64,000 nt of DNA from Struthio camelus. Lineage: Eukaryota > Chordata > Aves > Struthioniformes > Struthionidae. Positions within the stretch are counted from its first letter, which is position 1. The number at the start of each line of letters is the position of its first letter. Below, piece by piece: positions 1 through 14,500 of the stretch. The position numbers and the translations under genes are program-made. The notes under the pieces were generated by a model, which was not told the DNA's origin, did no database searches, and saw only the letters and a list, made by a program, of their open reading frames with translations. The stretch is from assembly GCF_040807025.1 (NCBI RefSeq), contig NC_090942.1, positions 38,146,911 through 38,210,910 on the forward strand, written 5' to 3'.

Positions 1-3000
1 GTAGGGTAATATTGATTCTGGAGACTGACAGCGCCGTAGGAGCCAATATCAGGGCCACCAGCACCAGAAAGTGCAGTTAAAGACTCATCATATAAGCTTC
101 TGTCTAGAGAGAATGAAAATTGGTTCCAGCCTTTCTGAAGGCTGAAAATCCCATGCTTACAGCTGCACGTGGAAGGATCCCATATGAAACAAGGTACAGA
201 TGTTCCTCAATTACTGTGTGCACATGAGCGAAACTGCTGGTTCTGGGGCCTGCGCTATCGAGGAGCTGTTGGTTTTGCTGAGCTGCAGGAAGCTTTGGCA
301 GGATGTCCAGCACAGCGTAGCACTCATCACTGTCGCGACAGTCACCGGTCCCTGCCTTCCCGAGGTCTCAGTGGGAAAAAACTGCAGTTACTCAGAAAAC
401 CCCCGTAATTCCTTGAAACCGGTTTATTTGCACAACCTCCAGATGAGTACGCACAACATTGCCTTTGGAGAGCAGCCAGCTCCTTGCTCCGAACCCAAGC
501 AGCAGAGCAATGCTCCTTTTCGAGATGGCTGCCACCAGGCAAGTTGCTGGAGGACATCTGGAGGGTGCCAGTGATGACGGGGGACGCCAGCAATGATTGC
601 CTCGCAGCGGTGTGGTGCTGCTCAGGGGGGCTCCAGCAGCAGTGTCCTGAATTTCCTTGCTGCTGCCGCTGGGCCCATGCTGGGGGCGGCACGGGAGAAG
701 GGCCCTCTATATTTTCCATGTGGTTTTTAGGTCTCGCACCGAGTGAGCAGGCCACTCAATAAGTGCTATTCTTCCCGGTGAACTAGGGAGGAAGCGTGGA
801 GGAATGCTGGAAGGCAACTCCAGGCCAGATATATGGGAGCTGGAGGCCTGTTCAGGGCAGCAGGAAAATGGAAATTGTGGGGCTAGCAATAAAAGGGATG
901 CGTGAGGCTGTGCAGCCAGCCAAGGCTGCTGCTGCTTAATGACAGACACGTGTGTGTGCACAGACACACATACACTATTGCTACAGTCCCGAGGTTTTCA
1001 GTAGGGACCTTTCATCCAACTGCGCTAAGCAGAACAAGCGTTGCTAGTGAGTCCACCGGCTGAGGTGGTGTGGCTGTAGGCCAAAAATAGTAAACTGAGG
1101 TCAGCAGGGTCCCTACTGAACAGATCTGAGACACTGGTGCTTTTTCATCCTGGATGTAGCTGCAGTTGCTGTCTTCCCAGGCCTCGAGTAAGTTCATGGA
1201 TGTGGAGGCAGCCTAAGGAATTTAAAAAAATAAAATGTCCAGCAACAGGAGAACTTCTCTGGGCACTGGGGAGGAAGGAAAGTGTTAATGGAGAGAGCAG
1301 GGAGAGGAAGAGAGACATGGGGTTTGAGGCAGATCAAAGCAGAGATGTGCAGATTAAGCAAGGGAGCAAAGGTAAAATATTGTAAAGGAGATAGAAAGAA
1401 AAAGCACTGTGAAGGCTTTAGAAAAAGGGGATAAAGAGGAGTAGGAGAGAAGCACAGAGGTCCTGGAGAGCCCCAGGCAAAATGATCTCTGACCCTTTTT
1501 GTATATGGATGTTTTATAATGTAGGGAGTCCAGGGCCATCTGTAAAATCTTAAAATAGGGACAGAGGAGGAAAATGCATTCCTCCTTCATCACACAGGAG
1601 TGGTCTAGAGAAGATGGAAAATGAAAAATAAAATGAGAGAAAATGTATATTAACAGGATAAACAATCTTAGTAAAGGCTGAGATTTTGAAAGTTGCCTGA
1701 GAGATCTGTATTTGCAAGTCTTTCATGATACAAAGATTGTGGGAGTGAAAAAGGGAAGGGACTAAATAAATGGATGGGAGGTGGGGAACAAGGGAGAGTA
1801 TTTTGAAGTTAGCACATTGGGTTACTTAAATATATGAGGGAAGACCATTCCTGAACTGTACTGTATTTCCAATACAGAAATGGGATGGAGCAGCTGCAGT
1901 CCTGAAGGAGCGGGAACACTTGTGAGTCAGCTGAAACACTTGCGTGTCAGGAGAAAATACATCATTTTTTCCATCCTAGTACGAACTTTAGGAAAGGAAT
2001 AAGAGAGGGGAAAATGTCTTATGCCTTGAGGTCCGGAAAAGATCAAGGGATTAACAGATGATGAAGACTTGCAATCTGTGAGCCAGATTTTAGATACAGA
2101 GGCCTAATATGAGGCACCTCATAAATAAGCAAATAAGGGAGAGTAGCATGCTGCGTACCAGAGCTCAGTGACGTTAGCTTTCTGAGTCAGCCATACGAAT
2201 GAACTGGTTTAGGTCTCCTGGACTGTATTTTCAACACCCTAAAGGCAAAAGCTTAACAAAATAGTTATCAACAGCTGTTCCTTCAGAAAGCAGAAGGACA
2301 ATCCGCCTGGAGAGTGAGGCGCTCTGGCATCCAGTGCGTCGGCTCCCTTCTACCCATGAGCTCAGCATCTCAATTTCACAGCTGGAAAAAAAGGTACAGT
2401 AGGACCTAATGACCAGCAGCTTTCTATGTATCACTCAGCAAGCACATTGTGATCCCCCAGAGTTTTCCATCATGTTGCTTGAGAATCATTTTATAAAAAC
2501 AAATGGCAAAGCTCAAGCAGTACGGGTTCTTCGGATTTCAGTTCTAGCTAGATGATAAACAGTAGCTGAGAAAACTGTGAAGATTTTCATTACTGATTGA
2601 ACATATTAAAGGTACTTCAGATATTTTTGGCACCCAGTACACCAAGTATATAAAAGGAAGGAAAATACATGGGGCAACATGAAAATGCGCCTTCATGATT
2701 TCAGCACCTGAAAAAATTGAAAGAAAAAAGCAAATCAGACCATGCTCACCTCATGTTCTCTTTGAGCGATTGCAGAGGACTTGCGCTGCAGAAAGCTACC
2801 AATTCCTAAGATTCAGGACAGGTTATTTAATGTGTGTGAAGCAAAAGATTAATTTTTGTGATCCGCTTGAGGACAACATAAACATGAAGAAGAGATTTGC
2901 TTGTAATTATAGATGTGCTAATGCCTGTAACACACCTATCAGTAAAGGTCTGTCAGCATCACCATTTAAGCCTCTAAGGTATATAACTGACAAGATACTA

Positions 3001-6000
3001 GTAATACTCAGCAGTTATATAACCTTTACAACTTCAGAGAATATTCAGAACATCTCCTGAGCTGGGTATTCAATACCGCTGCAGTATTACACGTAAGGGA
3101 GAGTGGGAAAGATTAAATGGTTGACCAAAGGTTATATACTAAACCAAAAGCTGAATAGAATTAATTTTTGTTGCTGTGCATAATCTTAGTCCACTGAGTC
3201 ACTCAGTCTCTTAGCAGCAGTAGAGCTTTAGAAATTGTCTACTGGATGTTGCCTCTAAAGATTTTCCCTCCTAGATCAAAAACTCATTTATCCAAACTAT
3301 TGCTTGAAGCAAAATGTTTACTGCCGCCCTTTCTGCTTTGCAGCCAGGAAAGGATGAACCAGCTGGTAGGCAGTTGCAGTCCACGTATAGTGTAGTTGGG
3401 TTAATGTGTCCAGAACTGAGCTGGGTACAATTTGGACATGTTCATTTGAGACGGCTGCTGTGATCACAGCCAGTTCTTGAGCGGCCTTGTTAGCCATCCC
3501 TCAGCATATCCAGGCTGCTCCTCCTCTCCTTCACCTCAGCTTCCGGCACGCAGTCCTAACGCAGGGTGCAGGCCAGAGGGCCGAGAAATGGGGAGTCTTG
3601 TCAGCCCATGACCCTATTCCAGTGCTCTAGAAAAAGTCTAGTCCAGCTTGAGGGAGTTGCCCCCGAGCCATGTACAGGGCCAGCCTCTCATACTCCCTTT
3701 GCAAGTCCATGCTGGATTTGGGAGACTGTGTTAAGGGCTTGCAAGTAGCTAGGACTCCTTGGCACAGCTATATCCTTTAGGACCATCTGGAAAGACTGCC
3801 AAATTTAATCGTATCCCAAATCTTTCTAAAAGATACCAAGAAATGCTTTGGCCATGTAGAACAGCTCCAGCATAGGAGGGCAGAGAAAAAGGGTTTAAAG
3901 ACCCAGGACCGTAAGCACCTCACAGGAGTGGAGCACAAGCCTCATAGCACACAGTTACACACGGGACTGATAGAAGCTTTCAGAAACCTCTGGGCATGAC
4001 TCTGTAATCCCTTTCTCAGATGAGTGGGGCTTACTCAGGCAAATAATTGCTTTTAAATCAATAGAAAGGCTGGTGTGAATAGCAGCTTTCAGCTCTTGCT
4101 GCTAAGAGCTGCTCACATGGCTTATCACCATGTTGGGGGAGCTTCTTGTGCCCGCGAGAGCTGGACATAAGAACAAAGCCTGAAGAGTCCCTGTCCCTGC
4201 ACACCCTGGCGGGGAGGTACCTTCCTGAAGGGCTCCTGAATGCCTCACACCACAATGCTTGCAGAAAGACTGGGCAGAGACGTGTCAGAAGTGGTCTGTG
4301 TTGTGCCTATATGTACAGGGACCAGAGCATGAGTCTGTATCTACAATGTCTCTCTTACATAGGCTCAAATCAATATGTGCTGTTTCAGATATGACCTTCA
4401 TGGTGGATACTGCAGCATGAAGAGCACATGATAGCTCTTACATCAATAGAAAAATGTTTAAATAGCCATTTTTAACTGCAGTCATCATTTTATATCATAG
4501 GGTTTTTCCTGGGGCTGTTTGTGCTGTTATCTCATCCAATCTTCCTTATTAGCCACACTGCAACTTCCTGTACTTAGTGGCTGAAATTTCTTAAAATATC
4601 TACTCTAAGTGGTGAAAACAGAGCTGATGATATATTTATCTTTTAGCCTTTTAATCTGATATGGTATATTTCAAACCAAAATAGATGAATTTTTTGCTTC
4701 CGCTTCTGTCTTTTTCATCCTAGTCTCTGTTCTTCCCTTTTTTTACCCAGTTTTCCCCAGATAGCGCACAGCTCGGAAGTCACATCTGACTGGACTTCTG
4801 AACCTGTGTTATTCAAGTGACTTTGCTGTTCACGTTAAGTAAAAATGATTTAGTTCCAGAGTTCTTGATTAGAGAAAATGAAAGATCAAACCATTTGTCA
4901 TTGAATTAGGGCGATGATAAGGACCATGATACTTAAGGAGGAGAATTACTAAAGTGTCACATACTCCTCCTAGCTGTTTATTATTTTGACAGTCTTGCGA
5001 AATTCTACTCTGTTAACACAGAATGATACATTGTCTACAAAAAACCTGCTGAAGTCAAAGAAAGTCAGTGAATGCTCAAGACTTTTATAAAGCAGACCAT
5101 TCCTGAACCTGTGCAGAAGAGCATGAAGTTCAGCGCCTACTTTTGAAGAACAAAGCCTGTCAGCATGAAGTTCTCAAGGGACAGGGACTGAGTGGTGGCT
5201 CTGCAAGACCAGGAACCCCAACTTCTAATCTTTGCACTATGGTCAGTGGCATGACCTGCCTTTGCAGGGCTTTGGAGCCCCTATCTTCCCTTTGCCTTTC
5301 CCTGGGGCTGACAGCAAAGTCTACCCTTGTCCTGCTGACACCACAGTCAGGGACGCAGCGAGGTGGCTCAAACTCTCCTCAGAATGAAGAACTGCTTGCT
5401 GACACATATTTTGTTTCGAAGCAGATGACTCTTCCAGGACGCCACAGGGCTGACTCACCAGCCCAAGTTCAAATCCCCAACCGCAGGATTCAGTTCCTTT
5501 TACTTTACAGCTTCATTTTTGTTTCTTCAGAATAAAAGAAGAAGCTTTTGAACACATGCTGAACATATCAGTAATATCTTTCCCTTGGATGCACAGGCTC
5601 AGCAGAAACCTTGTTCCATGGCCGTCTGCTTTTGGAGTTTAGAGAAGCTTGCTCCTGTTTTTTTTTTTTTTTTTTTTTTTGTCCCAGGACTACAGTTTTA
5701 AAGGCCAATAGCTGACAGTCATAACTAAAGGGGATTCTTCTCCCATCCAAGGTCCGGATTCCTTGCTGACGGAAAGGAGGGCCTCGTGATCTGCAGGCTG
5801 TCACCTCATTTGGCCTTGTGTGCAGGCTTCGGCAATCACCTGCCAATCATCCATCGGAAGCCTTAATTTTGTCACCTTGAGGGATTCCCATGAATCCTGT
5901 GAGCACACATGGCAGAACTGGACCCCGTGGAGCTATTCTTTGAAGATATATTTTCAAAGCACTTTTAAAGGAGGTCTATCTAGCTAATGATCCTATAGGC

Positions 6001-6289
6001 CTGCTGAATCACCAAACCCAATCACCTGCTGTTGCGGGCAATCATGTCTTGTCATCTCCTTAATTAAAGAAGATGTACATATAAATTTATAATTTTTTTC
6101 CCATGAGAAATAGAAGTCTTTGGGAAGCCTGGAAATCTTTTCCAGATTTCCGTCCTTAATTTTATTTACAAGCCATTTATACTCATCTGTTTTTGTGCCA
6201 AGAATAACCTTTATCCTGAATCACTTGTCTCCCTCCTCTATATTCACCCCTTAGCTCATTTTTAGTCAACTGTCATAACTATCCTCAGC
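1..6289. other. Intergenic, no gene recognised
   Basis: Open frames here are short, overlap in several frames and match nothing I know. The first 760 bases are somewhat richer in GC and hold several overlapping frames of 70-140 codons without splice or family support. A TG/CA-rich alternating stretch lies at about 946-974. Apart from the T23 run I see no repeats or RNA genes. Confidence 0.6.
5658..5680. repeat. T23 homopolymer
   Basis: This is an uninterrupted run of 23 T. On the minus strand it could be the A-tail of an old retrocopy whose body would be at 5681-5880, but I recognise no gene there and no AATAAA just before it. Confidence 0.9.
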
Positions 6290-6545
6290 CTTCAAGCTGA
6301 GGTGTTTTAGTTTCTCTGCTATTCTCTTCATCATTCCTGTGGCCCTGTCTGTACCCATTCCTCTTTTGGGTGGTCTTCTTTGACAATAAACCAGACTGTG
6401 TGACACGGGGCTCCAGATGAAGCCTCACCCTGGCCTTATGCCATGTTATTAGCACTTCACTCACAATGTTTCATTTGAGATTTCTTAGGGTGGCTTTTGC
6501 CCTTTTGATGAGGACACCACATTGGTCACTTAATACTTATCCTAT
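6290..6545 (-). mobile_element. Ancient CR1/L3-type LINE relic
   Basis: This is a diverged match to the segment of CR1 that in the young copy at 16065 lies around 16440-16710. The clearest blocks are ctcttcatcattcctgtggccct, acacggggctccagatgaagcctcacc and the later block tttgatgaggacaccacattg. Several indels separate the blocks, so the insertion is old. Domain-level similarity only; no reading frame is left. Confidence 0.65.
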
Positions 6546-9500
6546 AACTGATTACGAGACCTGTGTCTGTCTCCTTTTCTGGCGTGTTCCCACGATAAGA
6601 GTGGGTTCTCAGATCAGGGAATGGACTTCACCAGAGCAGTGCTCCTATTCCCTATATTCTGAATATTTGGAGAGTTAAGCAGCAAGGCTAAGCTGGCAAT
6701 GCGTCAGACTGGCACAGCTAAACCTGCAGCAAGACATAAGGGCGAGAGGGATGTGTCTGCGTGGAGCACGGTTTCCCACTGGGCTCCAGGTCAGCACCCT
6801 CTGTGAGGGTGTTAAGAGGTTGCCTTGAGGTACCTGGCAATATGACATTTTCTCCAAAAGCAGAGGTATGTTTGCCTCTGCATACAAGCTCTGTAGTGAG
6901 AGGACTTTGCAGGGAGCAAGAAAGCTAAGTCCTGCCCTGTGTCAGCTGGGGTCAGGAGCAGGAGGGCTTGAACTCACAGTGTGCCCTCGCCACAAGCCTG
7001 CAGCGTATTTTAAATGAGGAGACTGAGGACTACCACTTCTGCTAACGCTTTTTGCAGGCCTAGTGTAAGACAAAATAGGAAACTATACAATAACATTTTG
7101 AGGTATAGCAAAATGTGAAGAGCAGTTAAGGAAATCTGAGGAATTGTTGGAGTGCCATACATCAGCCTAGCTTCAGGTGGGCTGGAGAAAAATCAGGTGA
7201 TGAAAAACATTGGAGCAAGAAGATTCAACAGAGAGAAATGAACCTGGGCTCTTCTCAGGCAGGGGTGAGAAAGCTAGCTTAGCTTCAGCTGGTCAATAGA
7301 TACATTATTTAAGTTGTGTTGATTAGGATAAGATGTTATTAAATCATGTCCAGTTGCATTATACAGATTAGGACAATTTCCTGTTGATGGAGGTAGTATA
7401 AGAGGGATAGGATATCTATCAGAGATAGAAAATAGTAGTATAAAATGCTGTTCTGCACCGAGACAGCGCTTCTGTTGCACTGGACTTGCCTTCCTCCTGA
7501 ATTTCTCATCCAAATCTCCTTTGAAACCCTAGTATCTGGAGTTTTCTGCCATAATAAGATAAATCCCCACCAGTATTCTTGAAAGTAAGATTTACCTTTA
7601 AATTTGAGCAGGTATTCTTTTTTCTTACCTTTGTTTTCCACTGATAATCCACACAGTCAGCAATTGCAGGCACTTAACATTATTGTAGCATGTGAGTTTT
7701 CCATATTATATCTGTTTTATGCTATTTTTTCTTTGCTCATTCTGCTGTGTGGTTAAATTTATAAATGAAATTCTGTTTATTCATCACTGTGAAGGTCTAT
7801 TTCCCACGGCACAGTACACCTTAACTGACTCATCTCTCAGTATGCATCTGGAAGTCAGTATTTCCCTCCGCCTTTTCACTGAAGTTGGGCCACTGTGGAA
7901 CAGGAATGCAAAATTTTTGGGCCAGGAGGGAAGCGATCTAAAGGAATGTAATTTTGCAGTGTAGTGTAGCCGTTGTTAAACATTCAGCTATGAAAAAAGC
8001 ATCCTGTACTCCCAGTCCCTGCTCCCCAGATTGATTCCGCATCTTGTACTGAAAGCACTACTTGTTTTAAAAAAAAAAATTAAAGGTTGAAATTAGACCT
8101 ACAAAGAGAACACCAATAATTTCTGGAGGCTATAGACTAGTTTTCAGCTGTGTAAATTTCCAGCTCAAAACTATAACTTTACTTTTTATAATTCTACTCC
8201 AGGAGAGGCATAGCCAGCATTTAGGCAAAAAGCTACTGTAGTGCTGTGATTATTTTTGTCTTTTGCCCATTAATAATTTTTTTCAAAGACTGAGCACAAC
8301 AAACTGATCAATAACTGGGATTTACTGACCTCTAATGGCTAAGTTAAAAACTTCCACCTTTTGTTTAAATGTGCCACTAAAATGAAAACATACATTTAGT
8401 ATCCACCACTTTTTCAATCAAGACATTCCAACTTAGAAAACATGTCTCCTTATTCTGTGGCAAAGAGTCACTTAGTCTTTCATCTGGGCTGAATAATGGG
8501 TTTTGGAGATGTGAGTGAATTTTCAGTCACTTTTCCTTTCCTAGTGATTAGTACGGTAAGGGCAAGAAAAGAAGGTACGGTGCCTGGCTTAGTGGTTTTT
8601 AATCAGTTTTGAATGCCCCACTAATAGGAAAGAAGCAGTTCTCAGCAATTTTAAACTGTTTTCCTAGGGAGAGATTAAGTTTACCTTAAAAGCACATTGC
8701 CTGAGCTGTTTCACAAAGTGCTCATATGCGAAATCCTGACTAGAAGGGATGAGTTTTGCCTCATAAGCATCTGGCTTATTTCGACCTCCAGTGACCGTAG
8801 ATGCAGAACTAAATGCCAGGCAGCTCAGTGCCACAGCTTGGCAGCCCTGGCATCCCCCAGCCCCATGGCTGCGGGGAGAGGTGGAGGCTAGCAGGGGGAC
8901 TCAAGGCGTTTTAGCTTACTTGGATTAATATACATTAAAAATAAGGGTATGATATCATTAGCGGATCTAATTGTGAGTATTTTTAGTGTGAGCTGCATTT
9001 TCCCCGCCAAGGTCAGGCAAAGGGCAGGTTAGCCCTTGCTACCATGTTCAAATCTGCTAAAAAAGGCCACCAATGGGACACCATTCATCTGCTACCTAAT
9101 GCCACTTAGCTCAAAGAATCAGAAGTTATAATTTGTGTTTATGGTGATGGCAGATAACGGTGTTAGCCTGTTGCCAAGGAAGCAGACAGAGAGGATTACA
9201 AAATGGATGGATAAATATAATTGAAGGTAGGATAACAAATTATGTGCCATAGCTGGGTGCTTTCCAGTGTGCACCACCATTTTTCAAGAAAAGCATTGTG
9301 TTTCCTTTTGAAAGTTTAACTGCATAATCAGAATCAGTGAATCAATCATAGATTACATTCAACCACCTATATGCTTTTACAGTTCTTATGACAAAGCACT
9401 TCAAAGGATTAACAACAATATGATTTTTTTGCTTGTATGTGTGATAGGGGTGCTCTATTATATCACTATATTAATGAGGAGCAAACACTGAATTGCAAAG

Positions 9501-11135
9501 AACAGAGTAGCAAGCTGTGATGGTAGACTAGTTTAGCATAGCCACTAAAATCCCCTGCTTTTATCAAAATATCATTCATCCTAAATCCCAGTTATCAAAG
9601 TGATTCTATTTAAGCTTACTTTCTAGACTCAGCAATATGTTGGCAACCAGTAATACAGTCGGTAATCAGCAACATGTTGGTACGTTGGTAAATATGCTGG
9701 TAGTTTTAGCAGATCCTGTGTCTGCCTCATACAAGGAAATGGAGTAAAAAATCAAACATTTTGAATTTTCCCCATACCTGAGCATCAGGATTTCACAGAT
9801 GGGTGGTTTCACACAGCTCTGCTTACCCAGGTCAGATGCCATAAGTAAACTGATCGTTATTGACTGATCAGCTACGGCCCTCAAGGCCATTCATTGAACC
9901 GTAATTTCCTTGAGAAGATATGGTGATGGTCCTGCGGAACCTGTAGACACCTACAGTACAAACCTCTGCAACTGAGGGGGTCGTTAGGCTCTTTCATAGT
10001 CAACAAAGGTGTTTTTAGGGTGCAGGTTTCTCATCTGCTTAAAATACTTGCTTTAGGATGAGACAAGCTTTATCCAAGGCTGCACAGATGACATGAGCTG
10101 CTCCTCTGATTAAGCAAGGAGAGAAATACAGCTGTGGACATCTGCTCTGCAGGTGTCTGCATTCAGTCTCCAGTGTTGGGAGCAAGTGATCACCTGTACA
10201 TGCACTGAGCACTGAAGCTTTGCTACGTCTACGCTGGTCTGTGATGTAGAGAGCAGTGTAAGAGCCCTGACTCAGTATCCCCATGTCATTTAGGGGTGAG
10301 ATGAATGACCTTTTGATACTGCGATGGGTTCCCAAGCCATAGCTGGGACACTGCATTTTTAAACATTGTTCCTTTCAGCAAAACGTTTCTGTTGGCAGTG
10401 GGCAGTGCTCTCATGGGATTTTGTGGGCCACGTATGGTAGAGAGCTAGCTGACGCCTGGCTGAGTCACCCTGACTCCTTCAGAGCCAGCCACTGCGCCAA
10501 GTGGCCCAAGCCTGCTCAGCAGATAGTATACACTGCTTGCTTGTATCAAGGCCATGCCTCATCCTGTGCACAAAAGCCGCTGCCACAAGACATGGCATCC
10601 ATTCAGCCAATTTTCAAGGCCTCTGAAGACTGATGGGAGAGAGGTCATTTTTCTGGCCAGAGGATGTAGCTGACTTTCTTGACCTTCCCCTACTTCTGGT
10701 CAGCGGGACAGAAATGTGCCTGGGATTTTTAAAAGTGCTGTTCAACTTCTTATTAAAGAGAAACAGCTTCTGCTGGCCATGCCTATTTCAGTGATGTTCC
10801 TCTGCCTACATCAGTAAGAAGAAAATGTTCCTTTCTTTCTCATTTTTCTCAGAATTTTGATGCTTATTATCTTAGGTCCATTTTTAAAACATCCTTTTTT
10901 CACCATCCACAAAACCTCCCAGTGCTGAAATGATTTCTTGGGAAAAGAGATGTAATGCTAACAACAGTTGCTTTGGGGGTTGTTGAATGTGGCTGTAATG
11001 CTTATTTACCAAGATTTCTGCTTTGTACTGTGTCCAAGATGCATCTTCAATCAAAATTCAACAGCTTGGCTTTTAACAGACACGTACTGTTAGTCCTGTT
11101 GCTTTTTCATTGGCTTACCCTCAGATGACACATTA
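6546..11135. other. Intergenic, nothing recognised
   Basis: AT-rich single-copy-looking DNA with short random open frames (all under about 105 codons) and no recognised element. Confidence 0.6.
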
Positions 11136-11503
11136 CACAGAATCACAGAATCACAGAACGGTTGAGGTTGGAAGGGACCTCTGGAGATCATCTAGTCCAA
11201 CTTCCCTGCTCAAGCACAGTCCTCTAGAGCACGTTGCCCAGGATCACATCCACACGGGTTTTGAAGATCTCCAGCAAAGGAGACTCCACAACCTCTCTGG
11301 GCAAGCTGTTCCAGTGCTCTGTTCCAGTGCTCTGTCACCCTCACAGGAAAGAAGTTTGTCCTCCTGTTCAGACGGAACTTCCTGGTTCTCAGTTTATGCC
11401 CGTTGCCTCTTGTCCTGTCTCTGGGCACCATGGAGAAGAGTCTGGCCTCATCCTCTTGACACCCTCCCTTCAGATACGTGCGCACATTGATGAGATCGCC
11501 TAT
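11136..11503 (-). mobile_element. CR1 LINE, short 3' fragment
   Basis: The copy begins with three octamer units (acagaatc) and the CR1 3' UTR, then runs into the end of the RT frame ([22 protein letters not shown]) before it stops near 11503. It is clearly the same subfamily as the two large copies. A 13-base tandem duplication (gttccagtgctct twice) near 11308-11333 disrupts the RT C-terminal frame. Confidence 0.93.
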
Positions 11504-14500
11504 TGATCTCACGGTTTGATGTTGATTTCACAGTTTCTTTCGTTCACATCTGAAGTCCCAAGCTGGGGCTGCAGACCAGTCTCCCTAGCTAATCTACTCT
11601 TTGGTTATGCTCTGGAGGGACGTGTGCTAAGGTCTGGAGCAGCAGGGCACTGTGTTTGCTTTGCCTCAGTTATTAACTTAGGTTAGCTGGAGACAGGGGC
11701 ATGTGGTAACTCTTTGCTCTTAATTAAGTTATGAAGTTCAATGCTCAGTTTATATCTTGGCATTAACACAACAGTAAGGAAATACTCATTCCCTGTGGAG
11801 TGACTGCTGATAATTTTATTTTGTAGTTATCAGTTCATCATTCTGAGACCCTGCTGTGAAGGATACTACAACAATGTAAACAGCTGGAGTACTTTGCCTG
11901 AAGTACTATCTGGTCTCATTTAAAATATGTTAAATTATAAAATTTCCATTGCTTCCTTTGGGAGGCTCTATCACAATCTCATAAACCTCTGCACCAGGCA
12001 GTTTCTGTGGTACCCAGGCAGGTGTCTGCATGTGCTCTCCTCCCCCATAGCTCCAGCAATTTGTTCTTGATGTTTATGCCCTACAAATATTATGTACCTC
12101 AGAGATGCAGTAAGGTAAAAAAGTTGATGAAAATCTAATGGGAGAGACAGCTACAGTTTACAGAAAATCATAAGAGAAGCAGTTATCCCTGGCTGACGGC
12201 AGCGATGGTGGTTATGTAAAGCACTTCCACCCAGGACTAAATCGTCTGGCTAGGAAGTGCAACACTTTAAAAATAGTTCTTTGTAAATGAATCCCTGTAG
12301 CCCCTTAATCCCTGTTGCTCTTTCCATTACTTTCAGGGTACTTACATCTTTCTTCTACTTAAGTGGTTAGGACTATAAGCAGCTTTTAAGGGCAATCTCA
12401 AGAGTGAAGAGCGGAAGGAGTCTGTTCTCTGCCGACTGATGTAATTATTTCAGATCGTATTCTCTGATTCCTTTTGCTCTTCTTTCAGTAGAAAAATTTT
12501 TTGGAATGTGAATTATCTATGTAAGGAAGAAAAGGGAACTTAAAAACAAAAACACCAAGTAATTTTGCTCCAAACACTATTAAATAATGATCACTTAGTT
12601 AACAAGAAATGGTAGAGAGAGTCTAAAAGCTGCTCTTTCTTTCTGTCAAGTCAGGTACGTGCGCTCCATTATTTTAGTCTCCATACCCTTACTATGCCAG
12701 GAACTTGCCAAAATTACAACGTGAGAATAATACAGTTATTGGCTATTGCTGCTTTATGATTAAAAAAGAAGAGTAAAATGGAATACAAACAAGCCGTAAA
12801 GAACTGCTGCTTCAAACAGTTTCTTACTGGGATTGGTCTTTTCTGGATTAAAGCATAACATCTCTCCTATTAACTTACCTCAGTGTATTCAACAGACAGA
12901 TAAAGCAATTTATAGTTTAACAAAGAAAGATCACCTAAGATTTGATTCCTTCTGTTTGGGTTTATGCTTGATATAAGCATTTTACATACGGACAGAAATA
13001 AAAGATTATTACTGAACCATATGAAACAAATGACAGCATGTAATTGTAAGAAAGCAATTCAATGAGTAGTCTGTAGGCAGCCAAACTAAAATTCTTAAAC
13101 TAAACACCACGATTTCTCTCTGCTCATCATAATTTGCATATAACTTTTCTCTGTTCCTTCCCCACCCCCCCAAAAAAATGTTTTAGGATGTTGCTTTAGC
13201 AATAATAATTATCTGGACAGTTTTGAAATGGAACAAGAATATCAAGATGAATCAAGCCACCTTTTCCCTACACTTCAGCGTAACCCACAGACTCCTTTGG
13301 GAGCTGAGTTTTGATGGAGCAGCTTTCTATCAATATTACTGTAATGAGCTTTAATATTTAAATCCTGTTACAAAGGCTCTGAATGAGCAATTAGGAGTTG
13401 AGAGTTTCTTCTTCATTATGTTATGAGGGTTTTTCTTCCCTTTCTTCCCCCATCTTCTTCCTGCTACCGTCTGTTGATTTGTCTGGGGGAGAGTTGCCTG
13501 GCGAGGGCAGAGAGCTGAAAAGAGCCAGCTGCATCCAATGAACATAACCATATTAGCAAGAGACAAGAAGTGTAACCAAGAGAATAAATCATTATAATAA
13601 GATCAAGTGAGGGAGTCCATAAGCCCCAGGCTGGGAGAAAGCTGGGCACGGGGGGGATCATGCTGGGGAATCACTATGTATTTGCCTGCTCTTCTGACTC
13701 CTCCTTGTCATCTGCAATTGCTGTTGCCCAAAACCAGGTGCTGGAGTAGATGGACACAGCGCGGGCCCGGTTTTGTGTTCCTACAGCATGAGGGAGCACT
13801 CAAGAGGACAGTAACAATTGTATTTGTTCCTATTTAACCTGCTTTCTGAATTCACTTCTTTCCACTGGAGTTGGGTTTCATTTTTAGAGTGGTCCAGATG
13901 CTTTCAATATCTATGTAAAAAAACTTAAGCTATTGAAATGTAGATCATTCAAATGTGCAAAGATAGCCTCTAGCTGTTAGGAATGAATGAGAAAGGAAAA
14001 GCGGCATCCTAGGAAATTTCTCCACGTTTTCTCTGTGAATTTGATTAGCAATAGCTGAAATATCATGATTTCATTCCTCAGTTTATTTTTCATGAATTGA
14101 TGAAGTAGCTATTTGGTGATGCTCACATGTGTACCAACATGTACTGAAGTGTCCTTTTATGTTAGTATTATGTAGCACCACCATCTCCCCACCTGTAAAA
14201 TGCAGAAAGAGATATCTCATTGATTGGTGGGTGAATCAGGCATTACTGACTGGGGGCATTATTGAAATTACTTACTGTCAGTGCATTATTTAAACCAATA
14301 TTTGGATAATACCAAAAGTAAAGGAGAACTACAGGAAATAAGACATTTCAGTCTATACTACATAGATCAGTCAATAAAATATCTACTCCACTAGAAAGCA
14401 GTATAGTGTGTACAAACAGCAAGTGTTTGGCATACCTGTAGTTTCACAGGAAAGTTTCTGGAGCACTTGGAAGATCAGTCACTGGAAATAATGTTTAAAA

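Noticed and set aside
342..755. 137-codon minus-strand frame in a cluster of overlapping frames
   Set aside because: Several frames on both strands are open over the same bases because the DNA is relatively GC-rich; no domain is recognisable.
3600..3660. ctattccagtgctct and gtctagtccag resembling CR1 3'-end words
   Set aside because: The words are in the wrong order and spacing for CR1; likely coincidence.
5464..5476. agttcaaatcccc resembling a tRNA B-box
   Set aside because: No matching A-box at the right distance and no acceptor-stem pairing; no tRNA cloverleaf can be drawn.
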